In this document: positions 45,496 through 55,726 of the stretch, piece after piece
Numbering within the stretch: the first letter of the stretch is position 1
Layout of the letters: each line of letters starts with the position of its first letter
DNA from: an uncultured Collinsella sp.
Lineage (GTDB): Bacteria; Actinomycetota; Coriobacteriia; Coriobacteriales; Coriobacteriaceae
Direction: 5' to 3'
Assembly: GCA_959599635.1 (NCBI GenBank)
Contig: CAUGJN010000001.1
Span: 16,830 to 80,829, forward strand
Length of the DNA stretch: 64,000 nucleotides
The notes under the pieces: generated by a model
What the model was told of the DNA's origin: nothing
What the model saw: the letters and a program-made list of their open reading frames with translations, nothing else
Database searches by the model: none
Made by a program: the position numbers and the translations under genes

Positions 45496-46896
45496 ATGGA
45501 CAAGATCAAGCTCGGCTTTGTGCCCACGCGCCGCAGTATCTTTAGCGCGCCGGACGCGATCAAGTATCGCGGTCTGACGGCTGATCGCCTGCGCGAGATC
45601 GGCGTCGAGATTGTGGATATCGACGACATCAACGACGAGGGCCTGCTGTTCGACGACAGCCATATCGCGCCTATCGTCGAGAAGTTCCGCGCCGAGGGCG
45701 TCGACGGCATCATGCTCTGCCACGCCAACTTTGGTACCGAGTATGTCTGCGCCCGCCTTGCCCGCGAGCTCGGCTTGCCCGTGCTGCTGTGGGGTCCGCG
45801 CGACGAGCGCCCCGAGCCCGACGGCACCCGTCTGCGCGATAGCCAGTGCGGCCTGTTCGCCACCGGCAAGGTCCTGCGTCGCTTCCAGGTTCCCTTCACC
45901 TACATGACCAACTGCCGTCTGACCGATCCCGAGTTCGAGCGCGGTGTCTGGGACTTTTTGGCCGTGTGCAACGTGGTCAAGACTTTCAAGCACACCCGCA
46001 TCCTGCAGATGGCCACCCGTCCGTTCGATTTCTGGTCGACCATGTGCAACGAGGGCGAGCTGCTCGAGAAGTTCAACATCCAGCTTTCGCCCATCCCCAT
46101 GACCGAGCTTGTCCAGGCCGTGCGCGACGCCCAGGCTGACGAGCAGGCCATGGCAACCATGCTCGCCCACATTGGTGACAGCTTTGAGATCTGCATCCCC
46201 GAGGACAAGGTTCCTGCGGTCGCAGGACTCGCCATTGCCATGAAGCGCCTGGTCGAGAAGTACGGCTGCAACGCCGGCGCCATCCAGTGCTGGAACGCCC
46301 TGCAGGACGAGTTGGGCATTATGCCCTGCGCCGCCAACGCAATCCTCAACGAGATGGGCATCCCCATCGTCTGCGAGACCGACATCCATGGCGCTATCAC
46401 CGCGCTGATGGTCGAGGCCGCCGACCTGGGCCGTCACCGCGGCATGTTCGCCGACTGGACCGTGCGTCATCCCGATAACGAGAACGGCGAGCTGCTGCAG
46501 CACTGCGGCCCCTGGCCCTGCAGCTGCGCGGCCGTCAAGCCCAAGCTCACTTACCCGCTGGCTTTCGATCACCCCGGCGCGCTGACGGCCGAGGCCAAGC
46601 ACGGCGACCTCACCCTTGCCCGCTTTGACGGCGACAACGGCGAGTACTCGCTGCTGCTGGGTAACGCCCGCGGCATCGACGGCCCGGCCGGCATGGGCAC
46701 CTACCTGTGGGTCGAGGTCGACAACCTCAAGCGCCTCGAGGCCAAGATCGTCGAGGGTCCCTACATCCACCACTGCGTCGCCATTCACGCCAACGTGGTG
46801 CCGGTGCTCTACGAGGCGTGCAAGTACATCGGCATTGTCCCCGACCTGTACGACCCCATCGAAGAAGACGTCAAAGCTTACCTGCGAGGAGAGTAG
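45496..46896 (+). CDS. L-fucose/L-arabinose isomerase-like protein
   Basis: The 466-residue protein has the fold plan of the FucI/AraA-like isomerases: an N-terminal Rossmann-like domain (GFVPTRRSIF, then the MLCHANFGTE segment near 75), a central domain with the CETDIHGA acidic segment near 297, and a C-terminal domain with HHCVAIHANVV near 435. It is shorter than E. coli FucI (about 590 residues). It probably interconverts an aldose and a ketose in the cytoplasm, but the sugar is unknown. Split transketolase genes follow 2 bp later, so its product probably enters pentose-phosphate metabolism. Confidence 0.7.
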   Translation: MDKIKLGFVPTRRSIFSAPDAIKYRGLTADRLREIGVEIVDIDDINDEGLLFDDSHIAPIVEKFRAEGVDGIMLCHANFGTEYVCARLARELGLPVLLWGPRDERPEPDGTRLRDSQCGLFATGKVLRRFQVPFTYMTNCRLTDPEFERGVWDFLAVCNVVKTFKHTRILQMATRPFDFWSTMCNEGELLEKFNIQLSPIPMTELVQAVRDAQADEQAMATMLAHIGDSFEICIPEDKVPAVAGLAIAMKRLVEKYGCNAGAIQCWNALQDELGIMPCAANAILNEMGIPIVCETDIHGAITALMVEAADLGRHRGMFADWTVRHPDNENGELLQHCGPWPCSCAAVKPKLTYPLAFDHPGALTAEAKHGDLTLARFDGDNGEYSLLLGNARGIDGPAGMGTYLWVEVDNLKRLEAKIVEGPYIHHCVAIHANVVPVLYEACKYIGIVPDLYDPIEEDVKAYLRGE

Positions 46897-46898
46897 AA

Positions 46899-47735
46899 AT
46901 GGCAACTATCGAAGAGCTTGAATCCCTGCGTTGGGACCTTCGCCGCGATTGCGTCGATATCATCATGGCTGGCGCTGGCGGGCACATCGGCGGCGACATG
47001 TCGGTCATCGATGCGCTGATGACCCTCTATGCCAACCACCTCAACATTTCTCCCGAGACCGTCGACGATCCCAACCGCGATCGCTTCGTACTCTCCAAGG
47101 GCCACGCCATGGAGGCCTACTACGCGGTGCTCTGCCACGAGGGCTATCTGGACCTCGACGACGTCAAGGCCCGCTTCTCTAAGTTCGGCAGCCCCTACAT
47201 CGGCCACCCCAACAACAAGCTCGAGGGCATCGAGATGAACTCGGGCTCGCTGGGTCATGGCCTGCCCGTGGCCGTCGGGATGGCGCTTGCCGGCAAGATG
47301 GATGGCCGCGACTACCGCGTCTACACCATCATGGGCGACGGCGAGCTTGCCGAGGGCTCGGTCTGGGAGGGCGCCATGAGCGGCGGCAACTACCAGCTCG
47401 ATAACCTGTGCGCGCTCGTGGACCGCAACCGCCTGCAGATCAGCGGCAGCACCGAGGACGTCATGAAGCAGGATTCGCAGGAGGAGCGCTGGGCCGCCTT
47501 CGGTTGGAACGTGCTGTCCATTCCGGGCAACGACGTCCAGGCCATCGACGCCGCGCTGACGCTGGCCGCCGAGACCAAGGGTAAGCCCACGGTCATCATC
47601 CTCAACACGGTGAAGGGCTACGGCTCGCCGGTTATGGAGGACAAGGCCGCCTGGCATCATCACCTGCCCAACGATGAGGAATATGCCCAGATCATCGCCG
47701 ATTTCGCTGCCCATAAGGAGGCTATCAATGGCTAA
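46899..47735 (+). CDS. Transketolase, N-terminal (thiamine diphosphate) subunit
   Basis: The 278-residue protein matches the N-terminal half of transketolase. It has KGHAMEAYYAVL and GSLGHGLPVAVGMALA, then the thiamine-diphosphate motif GDGELAEGSVWEG...N ending in VDRNRLQ. Gut anaerobes commonly encode transketolase as two subunits. AGGAG upstream supports the ATG at 46899. Its stop lies inside the start of the next gene (8-bp overlap), ensuring equal production of the two halves. Confidence 0.92.
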   Translation: MATIEELESLRWDLRRDCVDIIMAGAGGHIGGDMSVIDALMTLYANHLNISPETVDDPNRDRFVLSKGHAMEAYYAVLCHEGYLDLDDVKARFSKFGSPYIGHPNNKLEGIEMNSGSLGHGLPVAVGMALAGKMDGRDYRVYTIMGDGELAEGSVWEGAMSGGNYQLDNLCALVDRNRLQISGSTEDVMKQDSQEERWAAFGWNVLSIPGNDVQAIDAALTLAAETKGKPTVIILNTVKGYGSPVMEDKAAWHHHLPNDEEYAQIIADFAAHKEAING

Positions 47736-48669
47736 CAAGATCGCCAACCGCAAGGCTATCTGCGACACGCTGCTCGAGGCCGCCGCAACCGATAAAGACA
47801 TCGTCGTCCTGTGCTCCGACTCCCGCGGCTCCGCATCGCTCACGCCGTTCTTCGATCAGTATCCCCAGCAGTCCATTGAGGTCGGCATCGCCGAGCAGGA
47901 CCTGGTGAGTATCGCCGCCGGTATGGCCTCGTGCGGCAAGAAGGCCTGGGCCGCCTCGCCGGCGTCCTTTGTGACCACGCGCTCGTATGAGCAGTGCAAG
48001 GTCGACGTTTCGTACTCCAACACCAACGTCAAGCTCATCGGCATCTCGGGCGGCGTGTCCTACGGCGCCTTAGGCATGAGCCATCACTCCGCGCAGGATA
48101 TCGCCGCCATGAGCGCGATTCCCAACATGCGCGTGTATCTGCCGAGCGATCGATTCCAGACCGCCGAGCTCGTGCGTGCCCTGGTCGCCGACAACAAGCC
48201 GGCCTACATCCGCGTGGGCCGCAACCCGGTGGAGGACGTGTACACCGAGGACGAGTGCCCGTTCCAGATGGATCGCGCCACCTGGGTGCGTCGCGGCGCC
48301 GATGTGACGATTGTCGCCACCGGCGAGATGGTCCGCCATGCCGTGGACGCCGCCGATCTGCTGGCCGAGCAGGGCATCTCGGCAACGGTACTCGACATGT
48401 ATTGCGTCAAGCCGCTCGATGCTGAGGCTGTGATCGAGGCCGCCGGTGCCACGCGCGCCGTCGTGACCGTCGAGGAGCACAGCCCCTTCGGCGGCCTGGG
48501 TTCCATGGTCGCGCAGGTCGTGGGCGAGCATTGCCCGCGTCCGGTCAAGTGCCTCTCCCTGCCCGATGCGCCGGTCATCACCGGCACGAGCCCCGAGGTC
48601 TTTGCGCACTACGGCCTGACGGGCGAGGGAATCGCCAAGACGGTCGCCGAGGTCCTTCCCGCAGAGTAA
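47728..48669 (+). CDS. Transketolase, C-terminal subunit
   Basis: The 313-residue protein holds the pyrimidine-binding (about 5-165) and C-terminal (about 185-310) transketolase domains. EVGIAEQDLVSIAAGMA contains the glutamate that activates thiamine diphosphate, and EEHSPFGGLGS is typical of the last domain. It acts with the preceding subunit to move two-carbon units between ketose and aldose phosphates. A REP-like hairpin follows immediately. Confidence 0.92.
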   Translation: MANKIANRKAICDTLLEAAATDKDIVVLCSDSRGSASLTPFFDQYPQQSIEVGIAEQDLVSIAAGMASCGKKAWAASPASFVTTRSYEQCKVDVSYSNTNVKLIGISGGVSYGALGMSHHSAQDIAAMSAIPNMRVYLPSDRFQTAELVRALVADNKPAYIRVGRNPVEDVYTEDECPFQMDRATWVRRGADVTIVATGEMVRHAVDAADLLAEQGISATVLDMYCVKPLDAEAVIEAAGATRAVVTVEEHSPFGGLGSMVAQVVGEHCPRPVKCLSLPDAPVITGTSPEVFAHYGLTGEGIAKTVAEVLPAE

Positions 48670-48699
48670 TTGGTGCATCGGGGACAGGTTTGCACCAAT
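48669..48699. repeat. GGGGAC-family hairpin, ATTGGTGCA arms
   Basis: ATTGGTGCA (48669-48677) is inverted at 48691-48699 around TCGGGGACAGGTT. It begins at the stop codon of the transketolase gene and may act as its terminator. Confidence 0.75.
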
Positions 48700-48811
48700 C
48701 CTTTTAGGTTGAATTCTGAGCAGGCCGGCTGCGCTCTCATGAGCCGGTCGGCCACTCGCTCCTTGTCCGTCGGGTTTTAGTTTTGAATCGACGGGGGAGA
48801 CAGGAGAGTAC

Positions 48812-50302
48812 ATGAGCAAATACATCATCGGAATCGATCAGTCCACACAGGGTACTAAGGCGCTGCTGGTGGACGAGGGCGGCCATCTGATCCATCGCGC
48901 CGACCGCTCACATCGCCAGATTGTCAACGAGGCCGGCTGGGTGAGCCATGACTCGGCCGAGATCGCCGCCAACGTGCTGGCTGTGGCACGCACCGTGGTG
49001 GAGGAGACCGGGGTCGATCCGGCCGACATCGCCGGCATTGGCATCTCTAACCAGCGCGAGACCACCGTTGCCTGGAACCGTATGACGGGCGAGCCGCTGT
49101 GCGACGCCGTGGTGTGGCAGTGCGCCCGTGCCCGCGAGCTGTGCGACGAGCTGGCCGCGCGCGAGGGCGTGGCCGAGCTGGTGCGTGACACGACGGGCCT
49201 GGTGCTCTCGCCCTACTACCCGGCGGGCAAGATGGCCTGGATCCTCGCGAACGTTCCCGCGGCTGCCGAGGCCGCTGCAGCGGGCGAGCTGTGCCTGGGC
49301 ACCATCGATGCCTGGGTGGTCTGGACGCTCACGGGCGGCGCGGAGTTCCGCTGCGACTGGTCCAATGCCAGCCGCACGCAGCTCTTTGACCTGCGCCGTG
49401 GCTGCTGGAGCGAGCCGGTGTGCGAGGCTTTTGGTGTCGATCCTGCCTGCCTGCCGCAGGTGACCGATTCCGATGGCCTGTTCGGCACAACGGACCTGGG
49501 CGGCTTTTTGCCGGCGCCCGTGCCCATTCACGGTGTGCTCGGCGACAGCCATGCGGCCTTGTTTGCCCAGGGCTGCCATAGCCGCGGCATGGCCAAGGCG
49601 ACCTATGGTACCGGCAGCTCGGTCATGATGAACGTTGGCGACGAGTTCGTTGCCAGCTCACACGGGCTTTCGAGCTCGCTTGCGTGGCGTATGGACGGCG
49701 TGACCGAGTACGTGCTCGAGGGCAACGTGAGCTACGCCGGCGCCGTCAAGACATGGCTACGCGACGACCTGGAGCTCATCAACAATCCCGAGGAAGTCAC
49801 CGACCTGTGCTACGCCGCCAATCCGGCGAGCCGCGTCTACTTTGTGCCGGCGTTCACTGGCCTGGGCGCGCCGCACTGGGCGAGCGATGCCGAGGGCTGC
49901 GTCTTTGGCATGACGCGCACCACGGGCCGTGCGGAGTTCGTGAAGGCTGCCGATGAGTCGATCGCCTACCAGATTTTCGACGTGATCGATGCGATGGTCG
50001 AGGATTCGGGCGCGGCGCTTTCCGAGCTTCGTGTTGATGGCGGCCCCACGCGCGATGCGTACCTGATGCAGTTTGAGAGCGACTTGGTCGGCTCGCCCAT
50101 CCGCATTGCGAGCAACGACGAGATGAGCGGTCTGGGCGCGGCCTGGGCCTGCGGCATTGCGCTGGGCATGTACACGCGCGACGTCGTTGACGTCTACGGC
50201 GCCCGCGGCATCGTGGAGCCTGCCATGCCTGCCGAGGAACGAGCCAAAAAGATCGCCGGCTGGCGCCATGCCGTCGAGGCGACTATCGCGTATACCGCCT
50301 AG
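48812..50302 (+). CDS. FGGY-family carbohydrate kinase (glycerol kinase-like)
   Basis: This 496-residue protein has the N-terminal FGGY domain (IIGIDQSTQGTKALLVD near 4) with ISNQRETTVAWNRMTGEPL, a typical glycerol-kinase segment. The ATP-binding C-terminal half has GDSHAALFAQGC, TYGTGSSVMMN and ELRVDGGPTRDAYLMQF. It phosphorylates glycerol or a ketose. Placed after a fucose-isomerase-like enzyme and transketolase, a ketose is equally plausible, so no gene symbol is given. It has its own 140-bp leader. Confidence 0.82.
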   Translation: MSKYIIGIDQSTQGTKALLVDEGGHLIHRADRSHRQIVNEAGWVSHDSAEIAANVLAVARTVVEETGVDPADIAGIGISNQRETTVAWNRMTGEPLCDAVVWQCARARELCDELAAREGVAELVRDTTGLVLSPYYPAGKMAWILANVPAAAEAAAAGELCLGTIDAWVVWTLTGGAEFRCDWSNASRTQLFDLRRGCWSEPVCEAFGVDPACLPQVTDSDGLFGTTDLGGFLPAPVPIHGVLGDSHAALFAQGCHSRGMAKATYGTGSSVMMNVGDEFVASSHGLSSSLAWRMDGVTEYVLEGNVSYAGAVKTWLRDDLELINNPEEVTDLCYAANPASRVYFVPAFTGLGAPHWASDAEGCVFGMTRTTGRAEFVKAADESIAYQIFDVIDAMVEDSGAALSELRVDGGPTRDAYLMQFESDLVGSPIRIASNDEMSGLGAAWACGIALGMYTRDVVDVYGARGIVEPAMPAEERAKKIAGWRHAVEATIAYTA

Positions 50303-50314
50303 GCGGCTGCGCGG

Positions 50315-50406
50315 CGCCCGGGCACCGCATCTTGCCGTTCAAGCCGTCGCTTGCGTACCAAAGTACGCCGCGCTCCTCTTTCACGGCAACCTGCGGCACC
50401 CGGGCG
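50315..50406. repeat. 92-bp stepped palindrome downstream of the FGGY kinase gene
   Basis: Four stem blocks pair in register. 50315-50322 pairs with 50399-50406 (CGCCCGGG), 50325-50329 with 50392-50396, 50332-50338 with 50383-50389, and 50353-50358 with 50363-50368 (GCGTAC/GTACGC). They are symmetric about 50360.5, with one 14 by 14 internal loop. No T run follows. Confidence 0.8.
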
Positions 50407-50566
50407 TCGCTCGCCTCCCGCAGGCTATCCCCGGATTCAAAAATTATTGGTTCCTCGTCCCGTGTAGCTCATTTGGGACAGGCCTTTTTTGACTGGTATG
50501 ATTGGTGCGATCATTCGAACCAGCTAAAAGAGCCCCGTCCTAAATTGACTATCGAGAGGATCTGCC

Positions 50567-51055
50567 ATGGAGCGCATCGCGAGTTTTTCCGTTGACCATC
50601 TGCTGCTTGAGCCCGGCGTGTATGTGAGCCGCATCGACCGCGATCCGGCGACCGGCGCCGCCGTCACCACGTTTGACCTGCGCCTGACCACGCCCAACAA
50701 AGAGCCGGTCATGAACACGGCCGAGTGCCACACCATCGAGCACCTGGGCGCGACGTTCCTTCGCAATCATGCCGAGTGGTCGAGTCGTATCGTTTACTTT
50801 GGCCCCATGGGCTGCCGCACGGGCTTTTACCTGGTTGTCTTTGGCGAGCTGACGAGCGAGGAGATCTTGCCGCTCGTACGCGAGCTGTTCGAGTTCGTCG
50901 CTGGCTTTGAGGGTGATGTCCCCGGCGCCGCTCCCGAGGAGTGCGGCAACTACCTGGACCAGAACCTCCCCATGGCAAACTGGCTCGCGCGCCGCTATCT
51001 CGACCGTGACCTGGCCGATATCGACGAGAAGCGCCTGCACTACCAGCAGGCGTAA
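50567..51055 (+). CDS. luxS: S-ribosylhomocysteine lyase LuxS
   Basis: The 162-residue protein carries all LuxS metal ligands: H55 and H59 in ECHTIEH and C126 in ECGNYLDQNL. The catalytic cysteine is probably in the MGCRTGFYL segment near 83. It splits S-ribosylhomocysteine into homocysteine and the AI-2 precursor DPD, as part of the methyl cycle. Neighbouring genes are not methyl-cycle genes, so it is transcribed alone. GAGAGGA lies before the ATG and a good terminator follows. Confidence 0.96.
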   Translation: MERIASFSVDHLLLEPGVYVSRIDRDPATGAAVTTFDLRLTTPNKEPVMNTAECHTIEHLGATFLRNHAEWSSRIVYFGPMGCRTGFYLVVFGELTSEEILPLVRELFEFVAGFEGDVPGAAPEECGNYLDQNLPMANWLARRYLDRDLADIDEKRLHYQQA

Positions 51056-51084
51056 GGGCTTTATCGTCCAAAACGCGCGCATTG

Positions 51085-51115
51085 GGCGCCTTCGCTTATG
51101 CGGGGGCGCCTTTTT
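51085..51115 (+). terminator. Rho-independent terminator of luxS
   Basis: GGCGCCTTCGC pairs with GCGGGGGCGCC around TTAT, followed by TTTTT. Confidence 0.88.
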
Positions 51116-51199
51116 GTTGAGTGGCCGGGATGAGCGTTCAAAATCGCTCATGTTTGTTCTAGAATGTTTGTATAGTCACATTTATGAACAGGAGTGAAC

Positions 51200-51844
51200 A
51201 TGCATATCTACTCTGTCAACGATCCCGAGTTCAAATCCTATGGCAACGTTTGGGATAACGTTCCGTCCGTGCTCACGTCGCCCGTGCTCGAGGCGCTCTC
51301 TGCCACGCCCATCCCCGAGGGCAGTAAGTACGTAGCAAGCGCGCCGGAGCTCGAGGGCGTCAAGGATGCCGACAAACTGGGCTTTCTCATGTTTGGCGGC
51401 CGCCCCTTCCAGCTCGGCTGGTGCAACGGCCACAACACACGCCTCAACTGCCTGGAGTATCACCGCGCCAGCGAGTTTAACCTGGGCGCCCGCGACTTTA
51501 TCCTGCTCGTGGCGCATCGCTGGGAGATCGAGGACGGCAAGCTCGACACCGCGTGCGTCAAGGCGTTCCGCGTGCCGGCGGGTACGGTCGTCGAAGTCTT
51601 CAACACCACGCTCCACTACACGCCGTGCATGGTCGACGATGGCGGCTTCCAGGTGATGGTTGCGCTGCCCGCCGGCACCAATGGTCCGCGCCCCGAGGCT
51701 GCAGCCGACATGCCTGCCGCCGGTGACAGCTACTGCTACTGGAAGGCCGACAAGTGGGTCCTCTGCCACGCCGACAGCCCCAAGGCAGCCGAAGGCGGCT
51801 ACGTGGGCCTCGTCGGCAAGAACCTCGACATCGCCGTGGACTAG
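51200..51844 (+). CDS. DUF4867 family protein
   Basis: The 214-residue soluble protein matches DUF4867 in length and in segments such as NGHNTRLNCLEYHRASEFN and ILLVAHRWEIEDG, followed by a jelly-roll-like half. Conserved His, Glu and Cys in the first segment suggest a cupin-type metal site. Members of this family occur near sugar-catabolic genes in Firmicutes and Actinobacteria, but no reaction is established. The ATG at 51200 lies 5 bases after AGGAG; a GTG at 51194 is less likely. It is followed by the tandem palindromic units. Confidence 0.75.
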   Translation: MHIYSVNDPEFKSYGNVWDNVPSVLTSPVLEALSATPIPEGSKYVASAPELEGVKDADKLGFLMFGGRPFQLGWCNGHNTRLNCLEYHRASEFNLGARDFILLVAHRWEIEDGKLDTACVKAFRVPAGTVVEVFNTTLHYTPCMVDDGGFQVMVALPAGTNGPRPEAAADMPAAGDSYCYWKADKWVLCHADSPKAAEGGYVGLVGKNLDIAVD

Positions 51845-51851
51845 AATCTTC

Positions 51852-51990
51852 CGTCTCGATCTGTAACATCTAGCGGGCTAAATCGTCTCTACCTGTTACA
51901 GATTTAGACAAACTGCGGGGGGCTGCCCGAAAATCTCGATCTGTAACACCAAGCCCGGTTTTGGCTGCCTACCTGTTACAGATCGAGACA
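51852..51990. repeat. Two tandem ~80-bp palindromic units (TCTGTAACA/TGTTACAGA family)
   Basis: Units at 51853-51910 and 51933-51990 repeat with an 80-bp period, and each starts (G/A)TCTCGATCTGTAACA and ends TGTTACAGAT...AGACA. They match the three units at 1863-2082, 50 kb away. In the 51845-52188 gap they are followed by the hairpin at 52002-52036 and then by the leader of the GH1 gene. Confidence 0.87.
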
Positions 51991-52001
51991 AACCGTCCCC
52001 A

Positions 52002-52036
52002 ACCACCACAAAGGTGCCTGTCCCCTTTGTGGTGGT
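52002..52036. repeat. GGGGAC-family hairpin, ACCACCACAAAGG arms
   Basis: Perfect 13-bp arms (52002-52014 with 52024-52036) enclose a TGCCTGTCC loop. The minus strand reads GGGGACAGG across the loop and arm. Confidence 0.82.
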
Positions 52037-52185
52037 GTGGGGCGGCGGTATCAGAAAGTGTCAGACGGGGGCGGCTGCGGGGCGCCTGTGCGCGAAAAGA
52101 AGTGTCGACCTGCGCCGTTGCCGTTGAGTAGCGCGCTGCTTACGGAGATACTGAAGCCACGATAAACAGCGTGTGAAAGGATTGA

Positions 52186-53619
<1,434 letters not shown>

Positions 53620-53647
53620 GCTTTCCCAACAACCACAGCTTCCTAAC

Positions 53648-53690
53648 CAAAACACCCGGCGAGCAGCTTATGCCCGTCGGGTGTTTTGTT
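53648..53690 (+). terminator. Terminator of the GH1 gene, bidirectional type
   Basis: CAAAACACCCG (53648-53658) pairs with CGGGTGTTTTG (53678-53688), with a T-rich 3-prime side. Confidence 0.85.
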
Positions 53691-53726
53691 AAAAGAAGTG
53701 AAATAAAGCAAAAGAAGTTAAGAACT

Positions 53727-53775
53727 ACTCATTGGGGACGTTCTTAAACGACTAATCGCTGGGGGCACCCTTTGC
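53727..53775. repeat. GGGGAC-family element before the sensor gene
   Basis: ACTCATTGGGGACGTTCTT and AAACGACTAATCG repeat the first unit at 27603, followed by a TTTGCCG remnant of the second unit type. Confidence 0.7.
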
Positions 53776-53840
53776 CGTCGGCGGATTTTGGGACATGTGG
53801 CCCGCTTTTTGGGCCCGCCTGTCGGTACACTAAAAGCACT

Positions 53841-55724
53841 ATGGGTACCTGCGAGCGACATATCGGCCACGCGGCCGCCCGATCCGCACCCGTGGCGGAT
53901 CCCAGGGGCGGCAGGCTCTTCGCCATGCCGCGATTCCTTGTTGGCATATCGCATGGCGTGTATCGCCGCCGCGTCTTTGCTATCGCCGGCGCCATCACCG
54001 CGCTGTTCCTCATGCTTTTGGCAGTCTTGCCGGCGCTGTTTGCCTCCGACCCCAAGCTTTCCAACGCCGTGCCCGCCTATAGCGAGGTGTCCGAAGAGGT
54101 CGTGGATGCGCTCGTCCACTCGAGCTCTCTCCCGTTGCTTGTCGCCGCAATTATATTTTCGATCTGGGGCGTATCGGTCTATCTGCGCTGTTTGGACTAT
54201 GTGTTGCGCCGCCGCCTTGTTGCCGTCGCCACCATCTGCGCCCTCTGGATGATTGAGGTCATCCTCAAATACAAGTCGTTCACGCCGTTCTATGCCACCG
54301 TGCTGTGGTACCTGTACTACGTGCCCATGACGCTCATTCCGCTGCTCTACCAGCTGTGCGGCCTGCGCCTTGCGGGGCTGGAACAACACCGTACGGGCCG
54401 TCGCTATCGCAGCATCCTGTGGGTCGTGGCCATCCTACTTATCGGTTTTGTGCTCACCAACGATTTCCACCGGCAGGTATTCCACTTTGACCGTGCAAGC
54501 GACACCTGGAGCAACGATTACACATATGGCTGGGGCTATTTTGCTGTCTTGGTGTGGACGGCCTTTAACTTCGCGGCCTTTTTTATCCTGGTGGGTCGGT
54601 CCTCGTCCTTTCGCATTCAGCGCTTTTCGGGCACGGCGGCGCTTGTTTTGTTGGGTGGCGCGTTCTTTGCCATCTCGTATGCTCTGCGCGTGCCCTGGGC
54701 ATGGAGGCTCAACTTCTCGCTCGTCTATTGCGTCTTGTGCGTGGTGGCGATGGAAATCTGTCTCGATTGCGGTGTCATTCCGTCATATCACGACATTGCT
54801 GGCATCTTCGACACCTTGCCGCTCGACCTCAAAGTTCTAACGCGCGACCTGCAGGAAGTCTATGTCACACCGGTGTCGAAGCCAATGCCGGCGGGCGTGT
54901 GCGAAGAGCTTCGGGCCCAGGAACACGGGCATGCCCATGCCTTTGCCGTGGCGTCCGATCCCGATGTAATGTATCGCGCCTTTCCGCTGCTGGGCGGATC
55001 GGCCCTGCTTGCCCAAGACGTGTCGGAGCTCAACGAGCTTAACCGTGAACTGGCACATCGTCGCATGGAGCTGCAGCGCCAAAATGAGCTGCTCACGGCC
55101 GACTACGATCTTAAGACGCATCTGGCAGATCAAGAGGCCGAGACCTTGCTCGTTCAAGACGTGGACCAGGCGCTTGCCCGCGCGTTCGAAGAGATGTACG
55201 ACCTGCTGAGCTCGCTGCCACCGTTGACCGACGAGGCGTCTTCGCACGAGCGTTACCGCATGCTGCAGCGCGCCAAGATGCTCGTCGCCTATTGCAAGCG
55301 CAAAGGGTCGCTCACGTTGGCACAGCACGGGGAGAGCGGTTTTGATCGCGACCGCATTCAACTCATTGCTAATGAGCTCGCAAGCGACCTGCGCACCATC
55401 GATGTCGATTGCGCCTCGATTATCGCCATACGGCGCCCGATGCACGCCAGTACGGTAAGCGCCCTGTACGACTGCGTGTATGACTTTGCGTTTTTTGCCT
55501 ACACCACCGACCATCCGGCGCTTATGTATCACTTGGGCGACCATGACCGGTGCAGTGTCGAGCTGCGCGCCACGCTTTTTTCCAACGATGATGAAGATCT
55601 TTCGCAGACGCCCGCTGCGCAAGAGCTCGAAAGCGCTCTGCAAAGGCGCAACGTGGCATACCGTCTTGAGGGCGAGCCCGGCCAGCTGCGCATGATCGTC
55701 TTGATGCCGAGGGCGGGTGAGTGA
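53841..55724 (+). CDS. Membrane sensor with degenerate histidine-kinase C-terminus
   Basis: The ATG at 53841 gives 627 residues. MPRFLVGISHG at 53925 is an alternative start with a better ribosome site (GGCAGG). About eight TM helices (about 45-310) form a 7TM-type sensor. A long coiled coil (about 390-450) leads to a dimerisation-like region with RYRMLQRAKMLVAYCKRKG. No kinase H-box, N-box or G-box is visible in the last 130 residues, so it is probably a pseudokinase. Its stop is 2 bases before the next start. It likely feeds a signal to the following histidine kinase. Confidence 0.7.
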   Translation: MGTCERHIGHAAARSAPVADPRGGRLFAMPRFLVGISHGVYRRRVFAIAGAITALFLMLLAVLPALFASDPKLSNAVPAYSEVSEEVVDALVHSSSLPLLVAAIIFSIWGVSVYLRCLDYVLRRRLVAVATICALWMIEVILKYKSFTPFYATVLWYLYYVPMTLIPLLYQLCGLRLAGLEQHRTGRRYRSILWVVAILLIGFVLTNDFHRQVFHFDRASDTWSNDYTYGWGYFAVLVWTAFNFAAFFILVGRSSSFRIQRFSGTAALVLLGGAFFAISYALRVPWAWRLNFSLVYCVLCVVAMEICLDCGVIPSYHDIAGIFDTLPLDLKVLTRDLQEVYVTPVSKPMPAGVCEELRAQEHGHAHAFAVASDPDVMYRAFPLLGGSALLAQDVSELNELNRELAHRRMELQRQNELLTADYDLKTHLADQEAETLLVQDVDQALARAFEEMYDLLSSLPPLTDEASSHERYRMLQRAKMLVAYCKRKGSLTLAQHGESGFDRDRIQLIANELASDLRTIDVDCASIIAIRRPMHASTVSALYDCVYDFAFFAYTTDHPALMYHLGDHDRCSVELRATLFSNDDEDLSQTPAAQELESALQRRNVAYRLEGEPGQLRMIVLMPRAGE

Positions 55725-55726
55725 CG

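Noticed and set aside
45496..48669. Sulfoquinovose transketolase pathway
   Set aside because: A split transketolase is shared with that pathway, but no sulfoquinovosidase, sulfo-sugar isomerase or sulfonate exporter is visible. A pentose role fits the neighbours better.
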